DNA of 64,000 nucleotides from PALSA-1353 sp050014015 (GTDB lineage Bacteria > Planctomycetota > Phycisphaerae > Tepidisphaerales > Tepidisphaeraceae), in contig JBEKEC010000010.1 of NCBI GenBank assembly GCA_050014015.1, positions 28,317 through 92,316 on the forward strand, in the 5' to 3' direction. Under the pieces are notes generated by a model, which saw nothing but the letters and a program-made list of their open reading frames with translations, did not search any database and was not told the DNA's origin. Position numbers and translations under genes: made by a program. Shown here piece after piece: positions 1 through 8,381 of this stretch (its first letter is position 1; every line of letters starts with the position of its first letter).

Positions 1-2
1 TC

Positions 3-869
3 GTGGTGCTCCGCGACGGCCGCAACGCCGGCGAATTGCCCCGCGAGCAGATCACGCACGAGAACATGGTTCGGCTGATGATCGGCCGCGACCTCCGCAG
101 TTTTTACGTTCCCGGCACCGGCCAGCGCCACGCGGCGAGATTCCGGGCCACAGACATCCACACGGCCGTCTGGCCCGGCTGCGCCGTCAGCTTCGACGCG
201 GGCGGCGGCGAAATCCTCGGCTTCGCCGGACTCGTGGGCGCAGGGAGGTCCGAACTGGTTGAAACGATCTTCGGAGTCCGGCCCCTGCTCGACGGGGGGC
301 TCATGCTCGACGGCTTGCCGCTGCACGTCCGCCATTCCCGCGATGCGATCGCCGCCGGGATTTTCCTCGTTCCCGAGGACCGCCGAAAAACCGGACTCAT
401 CACTTCCATGACCCTCCGCGAAAACATCACCCTGGCCGGGTTGTGGAACTACACGCATGCCGCGCTCATCAGCCGAGGGGCCGAATCCGCCGCGGCCCGC
501 CGACAGGTGGACTCCCTGCGCATACGCACGCCCGGCGTCGAAACGCGCGTGATGAACCTCAGCGGCGGAAATCAGCAAAAGGTCGTCCTGGGTAAATGGC
601 TGTCCCTGGAACCGAAGGTACTCATCGTGGATGAACCCACGCGCGGCATCGACGTGGGCGCCAAGGCGGAAATCTACCGGCTGCTCCGCGCGCTGGCCGA
701 CCGCGGCGTCGCCGTGATCGTCATCTCCAGCGACATGGAAGAGGTCCTGGGAATCAGCGACCGCATCGCCGTCATGCACGAAGGCGCCATCGCCGGGATT
801 CTGGACCGCCCGGAATTCAGCGAACGGAAAGTGATGGACCTGGCGTTCGGAAAAACCGTCGCCGCTTGA
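3..869 (+). CDS. Sugar ABC transporter ATP-binding protein, C-terminal part (RbsA/MglA type)
   Basis: The gene is cut by the left edge of the window and only its last 288 codons are present. They contain the second nucleotide-binding domain of a two-domain monosaccharide-importer ATPase. The degenerate Walker A GLVGAGRSEL is typical of the second domain in RbsA, MglA and XylG. The signature NLSGGNQQKVVLGKW, the Walker B/D-loop VLIVDEPTRGIDVGAK and a late switch region are all visible. The protein would energise uptake of a pentose, hexose or deoxysugar from the cytoplasmic face. The permease gene follows 39 bp downstream, so they form a transport operon. The periplasmic binding protein should lie upstream, outside the window. 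The substrate cannot be read from sequence; the neighbouring arabinosidase and rhamnosidase genes suggest arabinose or rhamnose. Confidence 0.93.
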   Translation: MVLRDGRNAGELPREQITHENMVRLMIGRDLRSFYVPGTGQRHAARFRATDIHTAVWPGCAVSFDAGGGEILGFAGLVGAGRSELVETIFGVRPLLDGGLMLDGLPLHVRHSRDAIAAGIFLVPEDRRKTGLITSMTLRENITLAGLWNYTHAALISRGAESAAARRQVDSLRIRTPGVETRVMNLSGGNQQKVVLGKWLSLEPKVLIVDEPTRGIDVGAKAEIYRLLRALADRGVAVIVISSDMEEVLGISDRIAVMHEGAIAGILDRPEFSERKVMDLAFGKTVAA

Positions 870-879
870 AATATAGGGC

Positions 880-905
880 GCGTCCCGATACATCGGGACG
901 CTTTT
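880..905 (+). terminator. Hairpin plus T-run between ABC ATPase and permease genes
   Basis: The arms GCGTCCCGA and TCGGGACGC pair perfectly over nine bases around a TACA loop and are followed directly by TTTT. The structure ends only three bases before the permease start codon at 909. It looks like an intrinsic terminator or attenuator inside the transport operon. It could also be one of the short dispersed palindromes found throughout this window. Confidence 0.5.
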
Positions 906-908
906 AAA

Positions 909-1901
909 ATGAAAAAAGAACTCGGAATCGGCGCACTGTTACTGATCGTCTGCGGCGTTGTCGCCTGGATGAACCCGCGCTTTCTTTCCCAGGACAATCT
1001 CAGAAACCAAGCCCATCAGATCGGCATGTTCGGCATCTACAGCATCGGGATGGGACTTATCATCATCACCGGCGGCATCGATCTTTCCGTCGGGTCTGTC
1101 TTCGCCCTCCAGGGCGTCCTGCTCTCCATCATGCTCGTGGGAAGACACTGGCCCTGGCCTGTTGCCACGTTTTGCGCCATCGCCGGAGTCGTCTTCCTCG
1201 GCGCGGTTCATGGGTTCCTTGTCGCCAAGGCCCGGCTTCAACCCTTCATAGTCACCCTTGCCGGGCTGCTCCTCTATCGCGGCCTGGCAAGATTCATCGC
1301 CAACGACGAAACCAAAGGCTTCGGCGATCGGAATTTCGGCTCGCTCCGCAGCATCGCCACCGGACACGTTTACGGGGTGCCCACGTCCTTCGTGTTCCTC
1401 ATCGTCATCGCCACCGTCATGTACGTCGTCCTTCACCGCTCGGTCTATGGCCGATATCTCTTCGCCGTCGGGCGCAACAAGGAAGCCGCCCGATTTTCCG
1501 GCATCAATACGGGGTTGGTCATCGGCAGCGTTTACGCCGTCTCGATGCTCCTCGCTTCAATCTCCGGAATCACCATGGCGTTCGACGCCAACTCCATCGT
1601 GCCCAGTTCCCACGCCAACTTCTACGAGGTTTACGGCATCGCCGCCGCCGTCCTCGGCGGTTGCAGCCTCCTCGGCGGCGAGGGATCGATCCTCGGCATC
1701 GTCCTCGGCACCGCCCTGCTTCAGGTGTTGCAGAACCTGGTAAATCTGCTTGGAATCCGCAGCTCCCTGAATTTCGCGGTGATGGGCGCGGTCATTCTGC
1801 TGGGCGCTCTCATCGACGTGCTGCTGAGCCGGCGCGGCGCTCGCCAGCGGTTCGCATCGACAAGGCAAGCCACCGCCCCGCCGCCACCCCCGGCCGGTTG
1901 A
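909..1901 (+). CDS. Sugar ABC transporter permease (RbsC-like)
   Basis: This 330-residue polytopic membrane protein belongs to the BPD_transp_2 family and has the usual length for RbsC, XylH or MglC. It has eight or more hydrophobic segments. The family motif GGIDLSVGSVFAL lies near residue 55 and the cytoplasmic coupling region around YAVGRNKEAARFSGI lies near residue 185. The conserved GAVLGGCSLLGGEGSILG segment lies near residue 250. It would form the channel for the sugar imported by the upstream ATPase. The C-terminus is a short proline-rich tail. A common hairpin repeat follows ten bases after the stop codon. The sugar transported is unknown. Confidence 0.92.
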   Translation: MKKELGIGALLLIVCGVVAWMNPRFLSQDNLRNQAHQIGMFGIYSIGMGLIIITGGIDLSVGSVFALQGVLLSIMLVGRHWPWPVATFCAIAGVVFLGAVHGFLVAKARLQPFIVTLAGLLLYRGLARFIANDETKGFGDRNFGSLRSIATGHVYGVPTSFVFLIVIATVMYVVLHRSVYGRYLFAVGRNKEAARFSGINTGLVIGSVYAVSMLLASISGITMAFDANSIVPSSHANFYEVYGIAAAVLGGCSLLGGEGSILGIVLGTALLQVLQNLVNLLGIRSSLNFAVMGAVILLGALIDVLLSRRGARQRFASTRQATAPPPPPAG

Positions 1902-1910
1902 ATCATTACC

Positions 1911-1950
1911 CCCTCGCCCGGTACTCCGGGAGAGGGTTGGGGTGAGGGTC
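1911..1950. repeat. Dispersed CCCTC..GAGGG hairpin repeat
   Basis: The arms CCCTCGCCCGG and CCGGGAGAGGG pair around TACT with one mismatch and are followed by TTGGGGTGAGGG. From memory, this matches a palindromic word found in many environmental bacterial genomes. It sits just after the permease gene, where it could also end transcription. Confidence 0.6.
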
Positions 1951-2022
1951 CGGCTTTTCCCTCTCATTGACCCACCATTAACGTGGTGATAAAACTCCAC
2001 GAGGATTCGGCATGGAGGCATC

Positions 2023-3267
2023 ATGAAATCCAAGGCGTGTTGGCTATTGGCCGCGTGCGCTCTGTGGCTGCTGATGCCACTGGCCGCGGCGCTGGGGCAA
2101 ACAAACCAGAAAATCAATCTCTCGATCTTCTATACCGGTCATCCCGGTTCCGCCCGCGAAGCGGACTTCGTCCAATTCCTCCGCGCTCACTTCAATCAGG
2201 TCGCCACCGGCGATCTGGCCACGTTCGACGGCGCCCAATCCCCCACCTCCGACGAGGTGATCCTCGACTACGACGGCGACGGATTCAGCGCCCCGCGCCC
2301 CAACTTGCCCAACAGCTATTCCCGCCCCACGATCACCGTCGGCGTAGTCGGTGGGTTCATCGGCAACCAATTGGGGCTGAAAACCGGCTACATGTGAAAC
2401 TGCATGAGCGACGCGGCTCAGGGTGAGCCGTCCCAGCACGAAGTATTCCGCACGCCGTTCAAAGTCCAGCCGGCCTTCGAGAAATGGCCCACTCCCGAGC
2501 TCTACCGCCGGTTCCCCAACGGCAAGGACCTGCCTGATCAATTGACGGTCTGGCGCGTTCAGAATTCGGGCAAGGACTTTGGTTCGGTGGTGTCGATGGG
2601 ATACGGTTTTGACGATTCCCCGGACGCCGAAATCCTCACCGTGGGCTACGCCAGCGGCAAACCCCCCGGCTCGGCCGGCGTCAGCCGCCACGCCAATTTC
2701 CTTCAGTGGGGATTCTCCTCGCCCCCGTCGCAGATGACCGATGCCGGCCAAGCCTTCTTCCTCAACTGCATCGTCTACATCCACAAATTCGCCGGCAAGC
2801 AACCGTTGATTCACAGGCAGTCGAACGATCGAGTTTTTATAACATGCCTTATCTCGATGATCGACAGCGTCCAGGATTCAGTTTTCGGACAGACCCTCGT
2901 CGGCGCCGACTTGTTCAATCAATACAAGGGGCACTGCCAGGACTTGGCCGACCTGTACACCCGGCAAATTGAGTTGATCCACAGCAACGGGAAGGGCACC
3001 TACCTCATCGACAAGCAGTTGCAGGATTTGGGCATCGCCTCAAACCGCAAAATCCAAACCTTGGACCGACTGGTGGGCTTGCTGGGCCAAAGCCAGCAGC
3101 CGGCGGCTCTGGACGCGCTGCGCCTATACACCGGATTATCCCTGACCACGCCCCGGCAGTGGCGCGATTGGCTGGCCGCCAACCGCTCCCGGCTCTTCTT
3201 CAGCGATGTGGGCGGTTACAAGTTCTTCGTCGTGCCGGAGGGATATTTGGATCAGCCCAAGCAATGA
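2023..3267 (+). CDS. Candidate secreted selenoprotein with in-frame UGA (otherwise a nonsense-interrupted gene)
   Basis: A single reading frame runs from the ATG at 2023, preceded by a GGAGG ribosome site, to the stop at 3267. It is interrupted only by a TGA at 2395-2397. Residues 1-25 form a signal peptide. The protein then reads smoothly across the TGA as LKTGYM-U-NC-MSDAAQ, which would give a U125-x-C127 redox motif. The part after the TGA has a possible ATG at 2404, but no ribosome site precedes it. A six-base-pair hairpin with a G-rich loop starts 17 bases after the TGA. Both halves look like one extracytoplasmic domain family; the function is unknown to me. The alternatives are a recent nonsense mutation or a sequencing error. 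No selenocysteine machinery gene lies in this window. Confidence 0.6.
2414..2430 (+). promoter_or_regulatory. Candidate bacterial SECIS hairpin
   Basis: CGGCTC and GAGCCG pair perfectly around the loop AGGGT. The loop begins 22 bases after the in-frame TGA at 2395-2397. Bacterial SECIS elements are described as a hairpin directly after the UGA, with the apical loop about 16-37 bases away and a G in the first loop positions. This hairpin meets those rules. A short G+C-rich hairpin can also arise by chance in coding DNA. Confidence 0.5.
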
Positions 3268-3282
3268 CGGCCGGCCGTTCGA

Positions 3283-3306
3283 AGCACCGCACGTACATGC
3301 GGTGCT
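3283..3306. terminator. Hairpin between convergent genes
   Basis: AGCACCGCA and TGCGGTGCT pair over nine bases around CGTACA. They lie in the 54-base gap between two convergent genes, so a bidirectional terminator is likely. A perfect palindrome, ACGGCCGGCCGT, lies just before it at 3267-3278. Confidence 0.5.
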
Positions 3307-3321
3307 ACCGCGGCGTGGGCC

Positions 3322-5427
3322 TCAGATCAGCGGCAATAATCCTTCCGATTTGACCGCCCATTTCCCGTCAGCCGGAAACGCCCCGCTCCTGGCCATCATG
3401 GCGACCGCCGCCAGCAAGCCGCCGTTGGCGGGAAGATACGCGGGCAAATTCGGGCGCTGATACACGTGGCCATTGGGCAAATAGCGGTTCTTCACCGACT
3501 CGATCATCAGCGCCCGAACCGCCAGTTCCGGCTCGTTCAGCTTGGCCGCGGTCATCGCGGCCATGGGAAAATCCCAGCCCCAGCAACGGTCCCATTGCCA
3601 GACATCCATCACCTTCGTCAGCGACCGCCGCATTGTTTCTCTGTCCACTTCATCGCCCGGCTGCACGCCGTACGCGCCCAGCAGGGACGGATGCTCCCAA
3701 TTCCATTTCGTGTACGTATCGGTCATTCCCTCCATCATCAGATATCGCCCGTCGTCCACCGGCAACGGCGCGAGATGATCCAGGACGTCCTGCCATTTCG
3801 CCACGGTCTCGATGCCCATACGCTTCCGCCACGTTTGCGCCGTGCTCAACCCGAATCGCCAGTAGGCCAACTCGAACGTCGGGTTATGCGTCGCCATCGT
3901 CTCGGTGTTCTCCGGCACGGGCTTCAGCGGCGGGCCCAGCACGTAACGCCCGTTTTCCATCGCCGCGAAACTCGACAGAAAATCCGCGGTCTGGAAAACG
4001 ATGGGCGACCATTTCTCCAGCGTTTGTTTCGTCGGGCTGTTCCGATAGCAAAGCTCGGCGTAATAAATCGGATGCGGCTGCTGCCAAATCAACAGCGGCG
4101 CGATCGGCGACGGGGAATCAATTCCCAATGGCCCCACCATCTTCGGCCAGCGAACCCCGTCATATCCCTGTCGCTGCGCAATCGCCCTGGCAACCGGCAC
4201 GATCCGGTGATAAAAATCCAGGCTCCTCTCGAGCAATTCGAACCGGCCCCACGCCGCGAAATGAACCCCGTGCCACCAGTGCATTTCCAGGTGCGATTTC
4301 CCGTACCAGGTATTGAACAAGAGGCCGGATTCCTGCGGCGGCATCGGGCCGGAACAGTTCAACGCCGTGTTGTATTGCGACAACACAATCCGCCGCTCCA
4401 GCTCGGCGGCCCGAGGGTCGCTGCTGCCCGACAAGTCGATCGCCGATCCGCGCGACCAGAACCTTTCCCAATAATCCGCCGCGGCCTTGAACGTTTCATC
4501 GACCGCTGAAAGCGCATCGCCCCGCGGCTGCGGAGAAAACCGGATCACCAAATCCAAGGTTCCGCCCTGCCCGCCCTGGATCGAAAACTCGTGCTTGGCC
4601 GATTGCCTCAGTTGCCCGTTGCTTTGCAGGCTCGCGGAATAACGGTCGGCATCCAACGTCCGGTCGATGTCCGTCCGGGCATCTCTGGTTTGACATCGGG
4701 TTTCGTGCTTGCCGGGGGAGTCCCAATCGGCCATGTCCATCCGGGGCGACGGGTATGGGAACGCCAGGCGAATGCCCACATTCGCGCCGATGACGCGCAC
4801 CGCCAGCGCATCCTGCTCCGGATGACAGGCGGTCTGAACGCGCACCGTTTGCCCGGCAAAATCAAACCGGCTGTCGATCGCACCCGTCCACAGGTCCAGG
4901 GTCTGGCCGATGGCGCGAACGTCCCCAACGCCCGCTTCCGAGCCGTCCGGTTTTGTCAAAATCAATCCGATCCGGCCAAGGTGCATCCGATGCGGATTCT
5001 CCCGCAGCCAATCGAACAGCGCTTCCTGCCCGGTGCGATCCGTGGCATATCCGACTTTCCGGCCATGCGATTCGTATTCCCGGTAACGAAAATCCTCCGG
5101 TCGCAACCCCGCCGGCGCCGGCGTCGTGTGCCAGGCCCAATGCGCGCAGGAGCACAGCGGAAACTGCTTGCGGTAATCGTCGGTGAACGTCTGCAAACCC
5201 GTGACGTCGGCGGTGAACGCGAAATTGCCGTTGCCAACCGTCAGCGCGGAAAACGGATCCACTTGTCGAATGACCGGATTATGCCGCTGTACCAGAGCGC
5301 GCCGGTCGATGCTTGGACTGCCCGTCATGTCCGCCAGGGCCGTCGATTGCCCCAAGGCCCCCCATCGCAGCAGCTTCCCCCCCGCCAACATCCCCGCCAT
5401 CAACATCGTTCTGCGGCTGATCTTCAT
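3322..5427 (-). CDS. Secreted GH65-like six-hairpin glycosidase
   Basis: This 701-residue protein begins with an Arg-Arg signal sequence (SRRTMLMAGMLAGG), suggesting Tat or Sec export. The next segment, NPVIRQVDPFSALTVGNGNF, resembles secreted planctomycete and verrucomicrobial proteins annotated as GH65-like, with an (alpha/alpha)6 barrel. Further barrel segments include WYGKSHLEMHWWHGVHFAAW and the RPNLPAYLPANGGLL region near the C-terminus. It probably hydrolyses or phosphorolyses an oligosaccharide in the periplasm. The start is supported by an AGGGATG ribosome site. It lies downstream of the arabinofuranosidase gene on the same strand, separated by a hairpin repeat. The assignment rests on the fold; the exact specificity is unknown. 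Confidence 0.72.
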   Translation of the reverse strand: MKISRRTMLMAGMLAGGKLLRWGALGQSTALADMTGSPSIDRRALVQRHNPVIRQVDPFSALTVGNGNFAFTADVTGLQTFTDDYRKQFPLCSCAHWAWHTTPAPAGLRPEDFRYREYESHGRKVGYATDRTGQEALFDWLRENPHRMHLGRIGLILTKPDGSEAGVGDVRAIGQTLDLWTGAIDSRFDFAGQTVRVQTACHPEQDALAVRVIGANVGIRLAFPYPSPRMDMADWDSPGKHETRCQTRDARTDIDRTLDADRYSASLQSNGQLRQSAKHEFSIQGGQGGTLDLVIRFSPQPRGDALSAVDETFKAAADYWERFWSRGSAIDLSGSSDPRAAELERRIVLSQYNTALNCSGPMPPQESGLLFNTWYGKSHLEMHWWHGVHFAAWGRFELLERSLDFYHRIVPVARAIAQRQGYDGVRWPKMVGPLGIDSPSPIAPLLIWQQPHPIYYAELCYRNSPTKQTLEKWSPIVFQTADFLSSFAAMENGRYVLGPPLKPVPENTETMATHNPTFELAYWRFGLSTAQTWRKRMGIETVAKWQDVLDHLAPLPVDDGRYLMMEGMTDTYTKWNWEHPSLLGAYGVQPGDEVDRETMRRSLTKVMDVWQWDRCWGWDFPMAAMTAAKLNEPELAVRALMIESVKNRYLPNGHVYQRPNLPAYLPANGGLLAAVAMMARSGAFPADGKWAVKSEGLLPLI

Positions 5428-5462
5428 GGCATCCCTATTTTATTGAGCTTCTCTGGAAAAGT

Positions 5463-5569
5463 TTTACCGCCAAGACGCGAAGGACGCGAAGTTGCGCGAA
5501 GGAGTATCAATTTGATTTTGATTTAGTCTGATTTCGCGCAACTTCGCTGCTTCGCTCCTTCGCGGTAAA
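5463..5569. repeat. Dispersed long-hairpin repeat, family A, copy 1
   Basis: The left arm begins TTTACCGCCAAGACGCGAAG and the right arm ends CTTCGCTCCTTCGCGGTAAA. They form a long imperfect inverted repeat around an A+T-rich centre with TTTGATTT. The right arm is nearly identical to that of the copy at 23130-23217. It fills the gap between the GH65-like and GH51 genes. Confidence 0.8.
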
Positions 5570-5575
5570 GTTCAT

Positions 5576-7099
5576 TTATTGTATCTCCAAGACCACGACG
5601 GATTTCGACGGCAAATGTAGCGTCAGCTTTTCATCGCCGACCTCGAATGTTGAAAAGTCTGCGGCCTTGACGGTCTTGGGCCGCTCGAAGGTGTTGTGCG
5701 CATTCATCGCATCGGCCGTCAACACCAGGCCCGTCACGGTCTTTATATTCACGCCAACACATTTCACCGATGCCTGCGCCGAACGATTCGGATCGAGATT
5801 GACGACCGACACGTGCAGCCGTTGCGCCGAATCGCGCGAGGCCGACACGCTCAGGCTCGGGATGTTTTCGTCACCCAGCTTATAGCCGGGCGCCGAAACG
5901 TCCACGGGAATCAGCGTCGCCCCTTGATGGACCTTGTACATCCGGAAGACCTCGTACGTCGGAGTGACGACCATCTTCTCCTTGTCGGTCAGAATCATCG
6001 CCTGGAGAACATTGATCATCTGCGCGACGTTGGCCATCACAACGCGGTCGCAGCGGCGGTTGAAGACGTTCAGGTTGATCCCCGCCGCAATCGCGTCGCG
6101 CAGAGTGATCTGCTGATAGAGAAACCCCGGCTCGGTCCCCGGCTCCACGTCGTACCACGTTCCCCATTCGTCCACGACCAGCCCGACACGTTTATCCGGA
6201 TCGTATTTGTCCATGATTCGGGCGTGCTGGATGATCAGCTCGTCCATCCGCAGCGTTTGCCGAAGGATCGAATGCCATTGATCCTCGGCGAAATTCAGGG
6301 CCGATCCTTTGTGCACCCAGTCGCCGGTCGCCAGGGAATACCAGTGCATGGACAATCCATTCATGCGCCGGGCGGCCTTGTCCATCAAAATTTCCGTCCA
6401 GTTGTAATCCGGGCCGTTGGCGCCGCAGGCGATGGCCTGAACATGGTTCCCGGAATAATTTTTGACGAACGTGCGATACCGCCGGAATTGGTCCGCGTAA
6501 AACTCCGGCCGCATGTCGCCGCCGCAGCCCCAACTCTCGTTTCCCACCCCGAAATACGGCAGCTTCCACGGACTCTGGCGCCCGTTCCGCCGGCGAAGGC
6601 TCGCCAGCGTCGAAGGCGAATCGCTGGTGACGTATTCGACCCAGTCCATCATCTCGCGCGGCGTGCCGCTGCCGACGTTTCCGCAGAGATACGCCTCGGC
6701 CCCGATCTGCTCACAGAAATCCAAGAATTCGTGCGTGCCGAATTGATTGGTCTCGATCACCCCGCCCCAATGGGTGTTGATCCGCCTGGGCCGCTGGTCC
6801 CTCGGCCCGATGCCGTCCTGCCAGTGATATTCATCCGCAAAACACCCGCCCGGCCAGCGGACCACCGGTACATCCAGGTTCTTCAGCGCCGCCACGACGT
6901 CGTTGCGAATCCCCCGCGTATTGGGGATCGGCGAGTTCTCCCCGACCCAAATCCCTTCGTAAACGCAGCGGCCCAGATGCTCGGCAAACTGGCCGTAAAC
7001 GTTGCGGTTGATTGTTCCCCGCGGCTCATCGGCACGAATGGTCAGTTCCGCTGCGATCGGCTCGGCGCTTTGTGCCATGGCCATCAAGGCTATAACCAA
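5576..7099 (-). CDS. GH51 alpha-L-arabinofuranosidase
   Basis: This 507-residue protein has the complete GH51 catalytic core. The motif GVGNESWGCGG carries the acid/base Glu188, and VVDEWGTWYD carries the nucleophile Glu311. Other family landmarks are YGQFAEHLGRCVYEGIW near residue 35 and RWPGGCFADEYHWQDGIGP near residue 81. It releases terminal arabinofuranose from arabinan, arabinoxylan or pectin side chains. The N-terminus is uncertain: this frame opens with TTG, ATG codons follow at 7084 and 7078, and only a short hydrophobic stretch precedes the mature domain, so the signal peptide may be incomplete. The frame stays open upstream of the TTG. The C-terminal beta domain ends in the usual SVVVLEI strand. 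Confidence 0.92.
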   Translation of the reverse strand: MVIALMAMAQSAEPIAAELTIRADEPRGTINRNVYGQFAEHLGRCVYEGIWVGENSPIPNTRGIRNDVVAALKNLDVPVVRWPGGCFADEYHWQDGIGPRDQRPRRINTHWGGVIETNQFGTHEFLDFCEQIGAEAYLCGNVGSGTPREMMDWVEYVTSDSPSTLASLRRRNGRQSPWKLPYFGVGNESWGCGGDMRPEFYADQFRRYRTFVKNYSGNHVQAIACGANGPDYNWTEILMDKAARRMNGLSMHWYSLATGDWVHKGSALNFAEDQWHSILRQTLRMDELIIQHARIMDKYDPDKRVGLVVDEWGTWYDVEPGTEPGFLYQQITLRDAIAAGINLNVFNRRCDRVVMANVAQMINVLQAMILTDKEKMVVTPTYEVFRMYKVHQGATLIPVDVSAPGYKLGDENIPSLSVSASRDSAQRLHVSVVNLDPNRSAQASVKCVGVNIKTVTGLVLTADAMNAHNTFERPKTVKAADFSTFEVGDEKLTLHLPSKSVVVLEIQ

Positions 7100-7208
7100 A
7101 TCTGCCGGTTTCCAATACCCCTGGTCAGAACCCGATGCAAATTTGCGAAAAAAAGCGAACTGAAAAATGAGAGGCCGCCCCGGTTTCTGCCGCTATCCAG
7201 GCCGCGGC

Positions 7209-8339
7209 TCAATACCCCCAATTCGTCCGGCCGGTATAGGTCAAGCCGCCCGTTTCGCTGGGATAGTAAATGCAGCGGCCGGGAGTGAGCGGGGTTAAAC
7301 CGTTTCCCACGGCGTATCCTGGCAGCGCCACCGCAGAATTCCTGCCGTCGTTCGGACTTCTGCCGTCTGCTTCCGTTTCCAAAATATCCAGCGCATCGTC
7401 AAACGCCTGCATGATGGACATGGTGACAGCCGGTGGGTTGCCGCTATCAATATAATTCGTCAGGTTGTTAGCGCCAGTGTTGAAGGTGGCTACAAGATAT
7501 TTGTCGGTGACGGTCGCGACATGCCCGTCAGGAAGCAGAATGTTCCAATAAGAAGTTGTTCCTGGCCCGGGGTGGGAAATCGTGCTTGCGATGCCATACT
7601 TGGCATAGGGCGTGAAATAAATCTCCGTCAACATCGCCATCGTCTGCGGATAATCCGTGATTTTGCGGAACCACGTGGTCTCCAACCCCGTAAAATTGGA
7701 GTTGTTAAGGATAAGTTTTTGCTGATTGGCATAACCTTGATTTTGGCAGATTTGAGCGCTGCCGCCGCCGGCAGTGGTAAATGACCAATGTGGATTCATG
7801 TAGTACGACGAGCCGTTGCCGAACTGCCCTGATAATGACGTGGGGTCCTGCGCGGGGCACCAGCGTATGGGGGCGAACGAGAGGTTCTTGAGGTTTGCCG
7901 CGGCATGGGCGGGCGAAAGATCGTAACCGCCCAAGTAGCCTGTCATAATCAGTCGGCCAATATTTGCCCCGGGGTCGTTCTGGCCGTATAGGGGGTCCGT
8001 CAATGAGCCGCCATCACCATAGCCATCCTGCATGAGGAACACGTAGTCGAAAATTCCATCCTGCATGATGTTTTTCGCGCCATTGTTGCCGCCTCCTTGC
8101 CACGGCGCGTCCACGTACGCGTGTTCGGGAAGATAATTGCGGTTATCGGCGGCGTAGGCGATCATCGCCTGGCCGATCATTTGCATGTTGGAAGCGCACT
8201 GAACGAGTTTGGCCTGGGCCCTTGCCTTGCTCAGCGTGGGAAGAAGCAGCCCCGCGAGAATCGCGATGATCCCGATCACCACGAGAAGTTCAACAAGGGT
8301 AAATGCTCTGCCGCGATTGATGGGGTTCTCCCGGCGCAT
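7209..8339 (-). CDS. Type II secretion-like pseudopilin, H-X9-DG type
   Basis: This 376-residue protein starts with the prepilin segment RGRAFTLVELLVVIGIIAIL followed by LPTLSKARAQAKLVQCASNM, the usual methylation helix. A C-terminal LLPDGHVATVTDKY matches the DG-containing motif typical of the very large pseudopilin family of Planctomycetota. The residue before the cleavage site is Ala rather than the usual Gly (RA|FTLVE), which may affect processing. Such proteins are thought to be minor pilins or surface fibres and often lie beside glycoside hydrolases and LacI regulators, as here. The specific role is unknown. Confidence 0.9.
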   Translation of the reverse strand: MRRENPINRGRAFTLVELLVVIGIIAILAGLLLPTLSKARAQAKLVQCASNMQMIGQAMIAYAADNRNYLPEHAYVDAPWQGGGNNGAKNIMQDGIFDYVFLMQDGYGDGGSLTDPLYGQNDPGANIGRLIMTGYLGGYDLSPAHAAANLKNLSFAPIRWCPAQDPTSLSGQFGNGSSYYMNPHWSFTTAGGGSAQICQNQGYANQQKLILNNSNFTGLETTWFRKITDYPQTMAMLTEIYFTPYAKYGIASTISHPGPGTTSYWNILLPDGHVATVTDKYLVATFNTGANNLTNYIDSGNPPAVTMSIMQAFDDALDILETEADGRSPNDGRNSAVALPGYAVGNGLTPLTPGRCIYYPSETGGLTYTGRTNWGY

Positions 8340-8381
8340 TGTCCACCGCCTCGAAATGACCGGGCGGAATCGAGATTTATT

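Noticed and set aside
3..1901. Assigning the sugar transporter as ribose-specific (rbs)
   Set aside because: RbsA/RbsC similarity is shared by many sugar importers, and no ribose gene is adjacent.
2404..3267. Separate gene beginning at the ATG at 2404
   Set aside because: No ribosome site and no natural N-terminus. The sequence continues in frame from the upstream part.
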